This document shows, piece after piece, positions 26,244-37,446 of a DNA stretch of 64,000 nt (position 1 is its first letter; every line of letters starts with the position of its first letter). The position numbers and the translations under genes are program-made. The DNA comes from Leifsonia sp. 71-9 (GTDB lineage Bacteria; Actinomycetota; Actinomycetes; Actinomycetales; Microbacteriaceae), in assembly GCF_001898805.1 (NCBI RefSeq), contig NZ_MKVJ01000014.1:326253-390252 (forward strand). Direction: 5' to 3'. The notes beneath the pieces were generated by a model. It ran no database searches, was not told the DNA's origin, and saw only the letters and a list, made by a program, of their open reading frames with translations.

Positions 26244-26324
26244 CAACACGCCCTTCTCGCGCCGCGCGGCACGCGCACGAGGGCGTGTCACGACGAGTGA
26301 GCCGCGCTCATCCACAGTGCGCGC
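26244..26324. repeat. 81-bp direct repeat, copy 2, with CACGCCCT hairpin
   Basis: The second copy, 79 of 81 bases identical to copy 1. The sequence between the copies (GGGGAACGTGCG..CCGCGAACGG) is not repeated. The core CAACACGCCCTT recurs at 55977 as part of a perfect 21-bp stem. Confidence 0.8.
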
Positions 26325-26435
26325 CGAAGCCGGAGCGCGAGAGCGCTAGCCCGCGGGTCTCGCGGGAGCAGCAGCGCGAGAGCGCCATCCCACCGAGCGC
26401 GCGCGTACGCGCGCCCGCTCGCGCCCCGCCGGCGC

Positions 26436-27773
26436 TCAGCGGCTGGTCGGCCAGGAGCGCTCGGGGCTGCCCGTGTAGAGCTGCTGCGGGCGGCCGATCT
26501 TGGTGGCGGGGTCGAGGTTCATCTCGCGCCAGTGGGCGATCCAGCCCGGGAGGCGGCCGATCGCGAAGAGGACGGTGAACATCCGGGTCGGGAAGCCCAT
26601 CGCCTTGTAGATCACGCCGGTGTAGAAGTCCACGTTGGGGTACAGCTTGCGGTCGATGAAGTACTGGTCGGCGAGGGCGACCTCCTCCAGCTCCTTGGCG
26701 ATGTCGAGGAGCGGGTCGTGCACGCCGAGGGCGGCGAGCACCTCGTCCGCCGACTGCTTGACGAGCTTGGCGCGGGGGTCGAAGTTCTTGTAGACGCGGT
26801 GGCCGAAGCCCATGAGCTTGACGCCGGACTCCTTGTTCTTGACCCGCTCGACGAACTTCTGGACGCTCTCGCCCGAGTCGCGGATGCCGGCGAGCATGTC
26901 GAGCACGGCCTCGTTGGCGCCGCCGTGCAGCGGGCCGTAGAGGGCGTTGATGCCGGCCGAGACGGAGGCGAAGAGGTTGGCCTGCGTCGAGCCGACGAGG
27001 CGGACGGTCGAGGTGGAGGCGTTCTGCTCGTGGTCCTCGTGGAGCATGAGGAGGCGCTCGAGCGCACGCGACAGCACGGGGTTGACCTCGTACGGCTCGG
27101 CGAGGGTGCCGAAGTTGAGGCGCAGGAAGTTGTCGACGAAGCTCAGCGAGTTGTCCGGGTACAGGAAGGCCTGGCCGAGGCTCTTCTTGTGCGCGTACGC
27201 GGCGATGACCGGCAGCTTCGCGAGCAGGCGGATGGTCGAGAGCTCGACCTGCTCGGGGTCGGAGACGCTGAGCGAGTCCTGGTAGAAGGTCGACAGCGCG
27301 GAGACGGCGCTCGACAGCACCGACATGGGGTGCGCGTCGTGCGGGAGGGCGCTGAAGAAGCGGCGCAGGTCCTCGTGGAGGAGGGTGTGACGGCGGATGC
27401 GCTCGTCGAAGTCGGCCAGCTCGCTCGGCGTCGGCAGCTCGCCGTGGATGAGGAGCCACGCCGTCTCGAGGAAGGACGAGTTCTCGGCGATCTGCTCGAT
27501 CGGGTAGCCGCGGTAGCGCAGGATGCCCTGGTCGCCGTCGATGTACGTGATCGCCGACCGGGTCGCCGCGGTGTTGACGAAGCCGTAGTCGAGGCTGGTC
27601 AGCCCGGTCTGCTTGGTGAGGCTGGAGAGGTCGATGCTCGACGCGCCGGACGTGCTCGGCAGGATGGGGAACTCGGCGACACCGCCCGGGTAGCGCAGTT
27701 CGGCGACGGCCGCCTCGCCATCGGTGGAGCCGACACGCTCCGCCGGTGCATTCTCGGTGCCGAGTCCAGTCAC
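26436..27773 (-). CDS. gltA: Citrate synthase
   Basis: A 445-residue type II (bacterial hexameric-like) citrate synthase that condenses acetyl-CoA with oxaloacetate. The catalytic His in YGPLHGGANEA, His in GFGHRVYKNFDPR and Asp in NVDFYTGVIYKAMG are in place. The start is GTG with GGAGG four bases upstream, which fixes it; an in-frame ATG 20 codons further upstream is rejected. The N-terminal 30 residues are a variable extension. It is a single gene, downstream of dapC and convergent with the acylase gene. Confidence 0.96.
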   Translation of the reverse strand: MTGLGTENAPAERVGSTDGEAAVAELRYPGGVAEFPILPSTSGASSIDLSSLTKQTGLTSLDYGFVNTAATRSAITYIDGDQGILRYRGYPIEQIAENSSFLETAWLLIHGELPTPSELADFDERIRRHTLLHEDLRRFFSALPHDAHPMSVLSSAVSALSTFYQDSLSVSDPEQVELSTIRLLAKLPVIAAYAHKKSLGQAFLYPDNSLSFVDNFLRLNFGTLAEPYEVNPVLSRALERLLMLHEDHEQNASTSTVRLVGSTQANLFASVSAGINALYGPLHGGANEAVLDMLAGIRDSGESVQKFVERVKNKESGVKLMGFGHRVYKNFDPRAKLVKQSADEVLAALGVHDPLLDIAKELEEVALADQYFIDRKLYPNVDFYTGVIYKAMGFPTRMFTVLFAIGRLPGWIAHWREMNLDPATKIGRPQQLYTGSPERSWPTSR

Positions 27774-27904
27774 AACGCCTCCAGGTCTTGGGTACGGGCA
27801 TAACCACGCGCGCCGATCGTGGCAGCGCTGCAATCATTCGTGCGGGTACAGCCTAACGAACGCGCACGGCTACTGTCGCATCACGCAAAGCCGCGCGCAT
27901 CGCG

Positions 27905-29023
27905 TTAGAGGGAGTCTCCAAAAGCGCGCAGCCGGGAGGCCGCCGCGGCGATCCGCTCGTCGGTCGCCGTGAGCGACAGCCGCACGTGCTCGGGGAAGGA
28001 GTCGCCGTAGAAGTGCCCGGGCCCGGCGAGGATGCCGAGGTCGGCCAGCCGGCCGATGCTCTCCCAGGCGTCGCGGCCCTCGGTCGCCCAGAGGTACAGG
28101 CCGGCCTCGCTGTGGTCGATGCGGAACCCGGCGGCCTCGAGGGCCGGACGCAGCAGCTCGCGGCGCGCGCGGTAGCGCTCGCGCTGCTGCGCGACGTGCT
28201 CGTCGTCGCCCAGTGCGGCGACCATCGCGGCCTGCAGCGGGGACGGCAGCATGAGCCCGGCGTGCTTGCGCACGTTGGTCAGCCTCCCGACCACCGTGCG
28301 GCACCCCGCGACGAACGCGGCGCGGTAGCCGGCGAGGTTCGACTGCTTGCTCAGCGAGTACACGGCGAGGATGTTGCGGCGGTCGTCGCCGATCACGCGC
28401 GGGTCGAGGACGCTCGGGATGCGCTCCGCATCCCACGGGGCGTCCCACCCGAGCTCGGCGTAGCACTCGTCGCTCGCCAGGTAGGCCCCCAGCTCGCGGG
28501 CGCGGGCGACGGCGGCGCGGAGCTCCTCCACCGACAGCACCCGGCCGTCGGGGTTGCCCGGGCTGTTCAGCCAGATCAGGCGGGTGTTCTCGGGCCACTC
28601 GGCCGGGTCGTCACTGGCGAGGGCGTCCGCGCCGGCCATCGCCGCGCCGATCGCGTAGGTCGGGTAGGCGGCGCGCGGATGCACCACCACATCCCCCTCC
28701 CCCAGCCCGAGCAGGAACGGCAGGAACGCGACCAGCTCCTTGGAGCCGATGGTCGGCAGCACGTTGTCGACGGTGAGCCCGGGGACGCCGCGACGGCGCG
28801 CGAACCACTCGACGATCGCCTCGCGCAGAGCCGGCGTGCCGACGGTCTGCGGGTAGGCGTGCGCGTCGGTCGCCTCGGCCAGCGCCGTGCGGATCAGCTC
28901 GGGCGTCTCGTCCACGGGCGAGCCGATGGAGAGGTCGACGATCCCGTCGGCGTGCTCGCGGGCGCGGGCGGCGTACGGGGCCATCAGATCCCAGGGGTAG
29001 TCCGGGAGCTCCTTGAGGGCCAC
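27905..29023 (-). CDS. dapC: N-succinyldiaminopimelate aminotransferase
   Basis: A 372-residue fold-type I PLP aminotransferase of the actinobacterial DapC group. The PLP lysine is in YSLSKQSNLAGYR (about residue 228), with SDECYAELGW (Asp/Tyr contacting PLP) and NSPGNPDGRVL ahead of it. It transfers amino groups in the succinylase branch of lysine/diaminopimelate synthesis, matching dapA and dapB elsewhere in the window. The GTG start lies 1 bp after the fdxA stop; this fdxA-dapC pairing is widespread in actinobacteria and supports the name. Confidence 0.92.
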   Translation of the reverse strand: MALKELPDYPWDLMAPYAARAREHADGIVDLSIGSPVDETPELIRTALAEATDAHAYPQTVGTPALREAIVEWFARRRGVPGLTVDNVLPTIGSKELVAFLPFLLGLGEGDVVVHPRAAYPTYAIGAAMAGADALASDDPAEWPENTRLIWLNSPGNPDGRVLSVEELRAAVARARELGAYLASDECYAELGWDAPWDAERIPSVLDPRVIGDDRRNILAVYSLSKQSNLAGYRAAFVAGCRTVVGRLTNVRKHAGLMLPSPLQAAMVAALGDDEHVAQQRERYRARRELLRPALEAAGFRIDHSEAGLYLWATEGRDAWESIGRLADLGILAGPGHFYGDSFPEHVRLSLTATDERIAAAASRLRAFGDSL

Positions 29024-29024
29024 G

Positions 29025-29345
29025 TCAGTGCGCCTGGGGCGGCAGCGCGGCGATGACGGGGTGGTCCTTGGCGATCACGCCGACCTTGGCCGCGCCGCCG
29101 GGCGAGCCGATGTCGTCGAAGAACTCGACGTTGGCCTTGTAGTAGTCGGCCCACTCCTCGGGGAGGTCGTCCTCGTAGTAGATGGCCTCGACCGGGCAGA
29201 CCGGCTCGCAGGCGCCGCAGTCCACGCACTCGTCCGGGTGGATGTAGAGCGACCGTTCACCCTCATAGATGCAGTCGACCGGGCATTCGTCGATGCAGGC
29301 GCGGTCTTTGACGTCCACGCACGGGAGGGCGATGACATAGGTCAC
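29025..29345 (-). CDS. fdxA: Seven-iron ferredoxin
   Basis: A 106-residue 3Fe-4S/4Fe-4S ferredoxin. Cysteines at 9, 17, 21 and 25 and at 40, 43, 46 and 50 give the two cluster motifs; the second is the complete [12 protein letters not shown]. It carries single electrons in the cytoplasm, and partners cannot be told from sequence. It is the first gene of the fdxA-dapC pair, read from the 47-bp gap after the neighbouring small membrane protein gene. Confidence 0.96.
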   Translation of the reverse strand: MTYVIALPCVDVKDRACIDECPVDCIYEGERSLYIHPDECVDCGACEPVCPVEAIYYEDDLPEEWADYYKANVEFFDDIGSPGGAAKVGVIAKDHPVIAALPPQAH

Positions 29346-29392
29346 GGTGTTTCTGTTCCCTTCGCGAGAGCTTCGAGAGCTACTCGACTAGC

Positions 29393-29824
29393 TTATTCCG
29401 AAACGCGGGTGACGGATTCCGCCGACGGCACCGGGGCGGGTGCGGGGGCGACGACAGCGGGGCGCGCGTCGCGGCGGCGCAGATCGGGCCACGCGATCAC
29501 GACGGCGGCGATGAGCAGCGGAGCGACGAGCCAGATCTGGCCGGCCAGCGTGTTCGGGATGAGCACGGAGCCGCCGGGGCTCTGCTGCGTGAAGAGCAGG
29601 ATGGTGGCGATCGCGCCGAGCGCCGCGAGGATCGCGGGGACGCGCGTCGAGGCGAGCAGCCGCAGACCGACCAGCAGCAGCGTGAACGCCAGCAGGGAGC
29701 CGATCAGGCCGAGGGGGATGCTCACACCCCAGGTGACGTCGATCTGGTGCGCCACCGTGCCCACCGCGCCGACCAGGATGCCGGCCAGCACGAGCAGGAC
29801 GGCGTTGAGGATCCGGCTGAGCAT
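29393..29824 (-). CDS. Small membrane protein, DUF6113-like
   Basis: A 143-residue protein with four hydrophobic segments (about residues 5-25, 33-58, 64-80, 93-112) and a polar, Ala/Pro-rich C-terminal tail. It resembles the DUF6113 proteins found in Microbacteriaceae, but I am not certain of the family. There is no catalytic motif. It precedes fdxA on the same strand and is divergent from the iron-uptake operon; the iron box lies 51-68 bases upstream of its ATG and could affect it too. Confidence 0.7.
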   Translation of the reverse strand: MLSRILNAVLLVLAGILVGAVGTVAHQIDVTWGVSIPLGLIGSLLAFTLLLVGLRLLASTRVPAILAALGAIATILLFTQQSPGGSVLIPNTLAGQIWLVAPLLIAAVVIAWPDLRRRDARPAVVAPAPAPVPSAESVTRVSE

Positions 29825-29874
29825 TCTCGCATCTTATCTGGACAGATCGAGAGGGCAGGACGTACCCTCGATTC

Positions 29875-29892
29875 GGTAAGGTTAGCCTTACC
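29875..29892. promoter_or_regulatory. DtxR/IdeR-type iron box upstream of efeU
   Basis: GGTAAGGTTAGCCTTACC: perfect 7-bp arms GGTAAGG/CCTTACC. The core AGGTTAGCCT equals the DtxR/IdeR consensus core. It lies 32 bp before the efeU start, so iron-loaded regulator should repress efeUOB. Confidence 0.88.
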
Positions 29893-29923
29893 AACCCCCT
29901 CCCCTCTCCCAGCAAGGTCCTCT

Positions 29924-30787
29924 GTGCTCGCGAACTACCTGATCGGCCTCCGCGAAGGCCTCGAGATGGCGCTCATCGTCACCATCCTCATCGCCTACGT
30001 CGTCAAGGTCGGCCGGAAGGACGTGCTCTCCAAGCTCTGGATCGGCGTCGGCATCGCCCTCGTCGTGCCGCTCGGGATCGGCGCCCTGCTGACCTGGGGC
30101 CCGTACGGGCTGAGCTTCCAGGCGCAGGAGATCGTCGGGGGCGGCCTCTCGGTCGTCGCCGTCGCCTTCGTGACCTGGATGATCTTCTGGATGGGCAAGA
30201 CCGCCCGCTCGATGAAGTCGCTGCTGCACGAGAAGCTCGACTCCGTGCTCGTCGGCGCGGGCTGGGGCGTCGTCATCCTCGCCATGCTCAGCGTCGGGCG
30301 CGAGGGCATCGAGACCGCCCTGTTCGTCTGGGCGACGGTCGACAGCGTCGGCGGCGGCTGGGAGCCCTTCGTGGGCGCCCTGCTCGGCCTCCTGACCGCG
30401 GCCGTGCTCGGCTTCCTGCTCTACCGCGGCATGGTCCGCATCAACCTCGGGACGTTCTTCGCCTGGACGGGCGCGTTCCTCATCCTCGTCGCCGGCGGCG
30501 TGCTCGCCTACGGCATCGGCGACCTGCAGGAGGCCGGAGTGATCCCCGGCGCCGGCATCCACGCCTACGACATCAGCGCCGCCATCCCGGCGTCGAGCTG
30601 GTACGGCACGGTGCTCGCCGGCGCGGTCAACTTCAACCCGTCGCCGACCTGGTTGCAGGTCATCGCCTGGTTCGGCTACATCATCGTCGTCTCGTTCTTC
30701 TACGTTCGCGCCCAACGCACCGCGCACCGCAAGCCCGCGAAAGCGGAGGCGCCCGGGGCGACGAACAGCACGCCCGTGGCCTCCTGA
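29924..30787 (+). CDS. efeU: Iron permease EfeU (FTR1 family)
   Basis: A 287-residue polytopic permease with seven hydrophobic segments. The two iron-conducting REXXE motifs are present: R10-E-G-L-E14 in the first helix and R126-E-G-I-E130 in the fourth. It carries ferric iron across the membrane after extracytoplasmic oxidation by its partners EfeO and EfeB, encoded next. The start is GTG; the frame is open upstream through the iron box, but homologues begin MLANYLIGLREG-like, exactly here. The short basic/Ala-rich tail is cytoplasmic. Confidence 0.95.
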   Translation: MLANYLIGLREGLEMALIVTILIAYVVKVGRKDVLSKLWIGVGIALVVPLGIGALLTWGPYGLSFQAQEIVGGGLSVVAVAFVTWMIFWMGKTARSMKSLLHEKLDSVLVGAGWGVVILAMLSVGREGIETALFVWATVDSVGGGWEPFVGALLGLLTAAVLGFLLYRGMVRINLGTFFAWTGAFLILVAGGVLAYGIGDLQEAGVIPGAGIHAYDISAAIPASSWYGTVLAGAVNFNPSPTWLQVIAWFGYIIVVSFFYVRAQRTAHRKPAKAEAPGATNSTPVAS

Positions 30788-30864
30788 GGCGCCCCGGAAC
30801 CGCACCGCAGCACCGCACCACTCGCACACACTCCCCGCACCCCGAGAGAAAGCACAGCACTCCC

Positions 30865-32046
30865 ATGGCTCGATACCGTCCGCTCGGCGTGATCGCCGGC
30901 AGCATCGCCGGCGCCGCCGCCCTCGCCGCCGCCCTGACGGGCTGCGTCCCGAACAAGGCCACCGCCGAGGCCGAGGCGATCGCGGTGACCCTGAACGACG
31001 ACAGCTGCACCGTGTCGGCCGCGTCCGCGCCGTCGGGGCCGGTGACCTTCCAGGTGACCAACAAGGGCTCCGACGTCAACGAGTTCGAGGTGCTCGCGAA
31101 GGACAAGCTCCGGATCGCGGGCGAGAAGGAGAACATCGGGCCCGGCACGACCGTCAACTACGTCGTGCAGCTCGCCGAGGGCGACTACTTCACCGCCTGC
31201 AAGAAGGGCATGGTCGGCAGCCCGACCTCCGTCACCGCGTTCAGCGTGAGCAAGGGCGCCGCCGACACGAAGTCCGCGAGCGAGAGCAAGCAGGTCGCGC
31301 AGGCGGTCACCAACTACACGAGCTACGTCAAGGACCAGGCCGGCCAGCTCCTCACCGCCACGAAGGCGTTCGCCGCCTCGTACGAGAGCGGCGACGACGC
31401 GGCCGCGCAGGCGCAGTACCCCGCCGCGCGCATGTTCTACGAGCGCATCGAGCCGACCGCCGAGCAGTTCGGCGACATCGACCCCGCACTCGACCTCCGC
31501 GAGGCCGACCTCGAGCAGGGCCAGAACTGGACCGGCTGGCACCGCATCGAGAAGGACCTCTGGGCCCCCGCCGGCTTCACCCCCTCCGACGCCGCCGGAC
31601 GCAAGCAGCTCGGCGACCAGCTCGTGGCCGACACCCAGAAGCTCTACGACCTGGTCTACGCCAAGGACTTCACCCTCACCCTCGACCAGATCTCCAACGG
31701 CGCCAGCGGCCTGATGGAGGAGGTCTCCCGCAGCAAGATCACCGGCGAGGAGGAGACCTTCTCGCACACCGACCTGTGGGACTTCAAAGCGAACGTGGAG
31801 GGCGCCGAGGTCGCGTACGGAACCGTCCGTGACATCCTGTTGGAGAAGGGCAGCACCGGAACGAGCACTGCGAAGAAGCTCGACGCGGAGTTCGCCGCGA
31901 TCGACAAGCTGCTCGCCCAGTACACCTCGGGCGACGGCTACGTCAGCTACACCCAGCTCACCACCGAGCAGGTGAAGGAGCTCTCGGACGAGGTCAACGC
32001 CCTCAGCGAGCCGCTGAGCCAGCTGACGTCGATCCTCGTCAAGTAG
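30865..32046 (+). CDS. efeO: Iron uptake lipoprotein EfeO
   Basis: A 393-residue lipoprotein with a signal peptide ending in the lipobox LTGC (Cys27). Residues about 38-130 form a cupredoxin domain and about 145-390 an imelysin-like (M75) helical domain with the HxxE iron motif in GWHRIEKDLW. It binds iron outside the membrane and hands it to EfeU. It lies 77 bp after efeU and 7 bp before efeB in the same operon. Confidence 0.94.
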   Translation: MARYRPLGVIAGSIAGAAALAAALTGCVPNKATAEAEAIAVTLNDDSCTVSAASAPSGPVTFQVTNKGSDVNEFEVLAKDKLRIAGEKENIGPGTTVNYVVQLAEGDYFTACKKGMVGSPTSVTAFSVSKGAADTKSASESKQVAQAVTNYTSYVKDQAGQLLTATKAFAASYESGDDAAAQAQYPAARMFYERIEPTAEQFGDIDPALDLREADLEQGQNWTGWHRIEKDLWAPAGFTPSDAAGRKQLGDQLVADTQKLYDLVYAKDFTLTLDQISNGASGLMEEVSRSKITGEEETFSHTDLWDFKANVEGAEVAYGTVRDILLEKGSTGTSTAKKLDAEFAAIDKLLAQYTSGDGYVSYTQLTTEQVKELSDEVNALSEPLSQLTSILVK

Positions 32047-32053
32047 GAGGCGC

Positions 32054-33364
32054 GTGAGCGAGGAAACACCGGCCGAGCGCCCGGAGCCCACCGAGGACCC
32101 CGGGCGCTCCGGCCTGTCGCGGCGCGGCCTGCTCGGTCTCGCCGGGCTGGGCGTCGGTGCCGGAGTCGTCGGATTCGGTGCCGGCATCGCCGTCGACCGC
32201 GCGGTCACGGGCACGCAGGCCGCGGCCGCCGTCCATCCCTTCTACGGCGAGCACCAGTCGGGCATCACCACCGCCGTCCAGGACCGCCTGCACTTCGCCG
32301 CCTTCGACGTGAACCCGGGTCTCGATCGCGAGGGTCTGATCGACCTGCTACGGGACTGGACCGTCGCGGCGGCGCGGATGACGCAGGGCAAGCCGGCCGG
32401 CAAGTACGGCCCCGCCTCCGGTCCGGCCGACCAGCCGCCGGACGACACCGGGGAGGCGCTGGACCTGCCGCCGGGCGGCCTCACCCTCACCTTCGGCTTC
32501 GGCCCGACGCTGTTCACCACCGCGGACGGTCAGGACCGCTTCGGGATCGCCGCCAAGCGGCCGGCGGCGCTGGTCGACCTCCCCCACTTCCCGGGGGACG
32601 CGCTGATGGACGCGATCAGCGGAGGCGACCTCTGCATCCAGGCGTGCAGCGACGACCCGCAGATCGCCGTCCACGCGATCCGCAACCTGTCGCGCATCGC
32701 CTTCGGCCGCGCGTCGATCCGGTGGTCGCAGCTCGGCTTCGGCCGCACCTCCTCCACCTCCCGCAGCCAGGTCACCTCCCGCAACCTGTTCGGCTTCAAG
32801 GACGGCACCGCGAACATCAAGTCGGAGGACCAGACGGTCGTCGAGGACCAGGTGTGGGCGTCCGGTTCGGACGGCGCCGCGTGGATGGCCGGCGGCTCGT
32901 ACCTCGTCGCCCGAAAGATCCGCATGGTCATCGAGACCTGGGACCGGCAGCAGCTCGGCGAGCAGGAGCGCATCGTCGGCCGCGACAAGGGCGAGGGCGC
33001 TCCCCTCTCCGGCGGCACCGAGTTCAGCGACCCGAACTTCCTGGCGCTCGCTCCCGACGGCGGCACGAAGATCGACCCGGACTCGCACGTCCGGCTGGCA
33101 CACCCGACGATGAACGACGGCGCGCAGCTGCTGCGCCGCGGCTACAACTTCGTCGACGGCAACGACGACCTCGGCCGCCTCAACGCCGGGCTGTTCTTCA
33201 TCGCGTTCCAGCGGGATCCCCGCAAACAGTTCATCCCCATCCAGTCGCGGCTGGCGCGCAGCGACCTGATGAACGAGTACCTCAAGCACGTCGGCTCCGG
33301 CATCTTCGCCGTCCCGCCGGGCGCGAAGGAGGGGTCGTACGTGGGGGCCGGGCTCTTCGCGTAG
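32054..33364 (+). CDS. efeB: Deferrochelatase/DyP-type peroxidase EfeB
   Basis: A 436-residue haem peroxidase exported by Tat: R23-R24 in GLSRRGLLGLAGLG is followed by a Gly/Ala-rich hydrophobic stretch. The DyP motif GxxDG is present in LFGFKDGTANI, and further conserved parts are GGSYLVARKIRM and RRGYNFVDG. In EfeUOB systems it oxidises ferrous iron or acts on haem on the outer face, supplying EfeO/EfeU. The GTG start has a perfect AGGAGG three bases upstream. A strong bidirectional hairpin follows 29 bp after the stop. Confidence 0.94.
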   Translation: MSEETPAERPEPTEDPGRSGLSRRGLLGLAGLGVGAGVVGFGAGIAVDRAVTGTQAAAAVHPFYGEHQSGITTAVQDRLHFAAFDVNPGLDREGLIDLLRDWTVAAARMTQGKPAGKYGPASGPADQPPDDTGEALDLPPGGLTLTFGFGPTLFTTADGQDRFGIAAKRPAALVDLPHFPGDALMDAISGGDLCIQACSDDPQIAVHAIRNLSRIAFGRASIRWSQLGFGRTSSTSRSQVTSRNLFGFKDGTANIKSEDQTVVEDQVWASGSDGAAWMAGGSYLVARKIRMVIETWDRQQLGEQERIVGRDKGEGAPLSGGTEFSDPNFLALAPDGGTKIDPDSHVRLAHPTMNDGAQLLRRGYNFVDGNDDLGRLNAGLFFIAFQRDPRKQFIPIQSRLARSDLMNEYLKHVGSGIFAVPPGAKEGSYVGAGLFA

Positions 33365-33393
33365 CGGTCGCCACATTCGTGCCGAATGCGCAC

Positions 33394-33439
33394 AAAAGGG
33401 AGGGGATTCGCCACATTCGTGACGAATCCCCTCCCTTTT
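33394..33439. terminator. Bidirectional terminator between efeB and typA
   Basis: A perfect 17-bp stem (AAAAGGGAGGGGATTCG at 33394-33410 with its complement at 33423-33439) with a 12-base loop. The stem starts with four A and ends with four T, so it works as an intrinsic terminator from both sides. The loop and its flank (CCACATTCGTGACGAAT), and a second partial copy at 33371-33388, carry the core of the palindrome family seen at 13.7 kb. Confidence 0.9.
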
Positions 33440-33454
33440 ACGGAGCGGTGAGGC

Positions 33455-35371
<1,917 letters not shown>

Positions 35372-35520
35372 GCGTGAAGGCTCGACTCTCGTCAGGTGGT
35401 TTTCGGGGAACGGTCCATTCTATCCCCATCGACTACCACAGAACGCCGCACGCACATGAACGGGAGGGCAATTGCTCACGCTCCCAGCTGAATCGTCGCC
35501 CCCGGAGGCCCCGCAAACGC

Positions 35521-35558
35521 AGAAGGGCCCGTACGGCGCAACGCCGACGGGCCCTTCT
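35521..35558 (-). terminator. Terminator of the peptide ABC transporter operon
   Basis: AGAAGGGCCCGT (35521-35532) pairs perfectly with ACGGGCCCTTCT (35547-35558) around a 14-base loop that itself can fold. It lies 9 bp behind the stop of the ATP-binding gene on the minus strand. Confidence 0.85.
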
Positions 35559-35566
35559 GACGAACG

Positions 35567-37360
35567 CTACTTCTCGTCCGAGCCGGCCGAGAGGATCTGC
35601 GCGCGCAGTTCGCGGCGTTCGCGTTGCACGTCGGGGTCGGGAAGCGGCACCGCGGCGATCAGGCGCTGGGTGTACGGGTCCTGCGGGTTGCGGAGGATCT
35701 CGTCGCGCGTGCCCACCTCGGCAAGCCGGCCGTGGTGCATCACGGCGATGCGGTCGGCCAGGATGTCGATGACCGCGAGGTCGTGGGTGATGAACAAGCA
35801 CGCGAACTGGAACTCGGCCTGCAGCGCCTTGAGCAGCTCCAGCACCTTGGCCTGCACCGAGACGTCGAGCGCGGAGGTCGGCTCGTCGGCGATGAGCAGG
35901 TCGGGGCGCAGCGACAGGGCGCGGGCGATGCCGACGCGCTGCTTCTGGCCGCCCGACAGCTCGTGCGGGTAGCGGCTGTAGTAGGAGTGCGGCAGCTCGA
36001 CCGACGAGAGCAGGCTCTTCACCTCGCGCTCGAGGCCGCGTCCGGACGCCTTCTTGGCCAGCAGGAGCGGCTCGCCGATCGACTGGCCGATCGTCATGCG
36101 CGGGTTCAGCGACGACGCCGGGTCCTGGAAGACGATCCCCGCGTTCTTGTGCACCTGACGCACCAGGCTGCGGGTGGGCCGCGACAGGTCCGTCCCGACC
36201 ACGTTCAGGGTGCCGCTCGTGATCGGGAGGAGGCCGATGGCCGCCCGGCCGAGCGTGGTCTTGCCGGACCCGGACTCGCCGACGAGGCCCATGACCTCGC
36301 CGGCGTGCACCGTGAGGTCGACGCCGTCGATGGCGCGGAACGCCTTGACCCGGCCTCGGCCGGGGTACTCGATCACGACGTCGGAGAACTGGAGCACCGC
36401 GGGACGCGAGGCCAGCTCCTCGGCGATCTCGTGGGCCTCCTGCAGCGCCTCCTCGTTCACGGCGATCTGGCGGAGGACGTCCTCGCTGACCTCCACGTCC
36501 GCACCGCTGGCGGCGATGAGGGAGGCGGTCACGTCGATCGCGTCGTCGCCCGAGCCGGTGCCGAGGTGCGGCACGGCCTCGAGCAGGGCCTTCGTGTACG
36601 GGTGCTTCGGCGCGCGGAAGATCTCCTGCGTGGTGCCCTGCTCCACGATCTCACCGTGGCGCATGACCGCGACGTGGTCGGCGAGGTCGGCGACCACGCC
36701 CATGTCGTGGGTGATCAGCAGCACGGCGCTGTCGAGCTTGTCGCTCAGGTTGCGGATGAGGTCGAGGATCTCGGCCTGCACGGTCACATCGAGCGCGGTC
36801 GTCGGCTCGTCGGCGATGAGCAGTCCGGGGTCGCAGGCGATCGACTGCGCGATCATCGCACGCTGCCGCTGACCGCCCGAGAGCTGGTGCGGGTAGGAGT
36901 TGAACGCCTTCTCCGGGTCGGGCATCTCCACCATGCCGAGGAGGACGATCGCCCGCTCCCTGGCCTCGTGCGGCGAGATCCCGAAGTGGATGCGCAGCGT
37001 CTCGACGATCTGGAAGCCGACCGTCAGCACGGGGTTCAGGGCCGTCATCGGCTCCTGGAAGATGACGGCGACCTCCTTGCCCCGGATGCCGCGCATCTGC
37101 TGCTTGGAGAGGTCGCGGAGCTCGCGGCCGTTGAGCTTGATGCTGCCGCTCACGCGGCTGTTGCCCGGGAGGAGGTCGAGCACGGACATCGAGCTGACGC
37201 TCTTGCCCGAACCGGACTCGCCCACGAGGGCCATGACCTCGCCGCGGCGGATGCGGTAGCCGAGGTCGCGCACGGCGGGCACCCAGTAGCCGTCGACGGC
37301 GAAGTCGACGTTGAGGCCCTCGACTTCGAGAACGGGCAGATCTTCGGTCACTGTAGCCAT
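35567..37360 (-). CDS. Peptide ABC transporter, fused DppD-DppF ATP-binding protein
   Basis: A 597-residue protein that contains both nucleotide-binding domains of a dipeptide/oligopeptide importer in one chain. The first has Walker A VGESGSGKSVSSMS (about residue 50) and signature LSGGQRQRAMIAQS; the second has VGESGSGKTTLGRA (about residue 358) and LSGGQKQRVGIARA, each followed by an ILDLIR- or LLKALQ-type tail and an oligopeptide C-terminal region. It energises the two permeases encoded upstream. It is separated from them by a plus-strand PH-domain gene, so it needs its own promoter or readthrough across 700 bp. Confidence 0.94.
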   Translation of the reverse strand: MATVTEDLPVLEVEGLNVDFAVDGYWVPAVRDLGYRIRRGEVMALVGESGSGKSVSSMSVLDLLPGNSRVSGSIKLNGRELRDLSKQQMRGIRGKEVAVIFQEPMTALNPVLTVGFQIVETLRIHFGISPHEARERAIVLLGMVEMPDPEKAFNSYPHQLSGGQRQRAMIAQSIACDPGLLIADEPTTALDVTVQAEILDLIRNLSDKLDSAVLLITHDMGVVADLADHVAVMRHGEIVEQGTTQEIFRAPKHPYTKALLEAVPHLGTGSGDDAIDVTASLIAASGADVEVSEDVLRQIAVNEEALQEAHEIAEELASRPAVLQFSDVVIEYPGRGRVKAFRAIDGVDLTVHAGEVMGLVGESGSGKTTLGRAAIGLLPITSGTLNVVGTDLSRPTRSLVRQVHKNAGIVFQDPASSLNPRMTIGQSIGEPLLLAKKASGRGLEREVKSLLSSVELPHSYYSRYPHELSGGQKQRVGIARALSLRPDLLIADEPTSALDVSVQAKVLELLKALQAEFQFACLFITHDLAVIDILADRIAVMHHGRLAEVGTRDEILRNPQDPYTQRLIAAVPLPDPDVQRERRELRAQILSAGSDEK

Positions 37361-37446
37361 CAGCTAGCAACCCTTTCCCGGCTCAGTCGAGCCGCAGGTG
37401 ACACAAGTGAGTTGGGGCTGCGAAACAGGTCTGCCACGATTGGACC

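Noticed and set aside
26092..26324. Possible CRISPR array
   Set aside because: There are only two copies, 81 bp long and 152 bp apart, with internal hairpin and no cas genes nearby.
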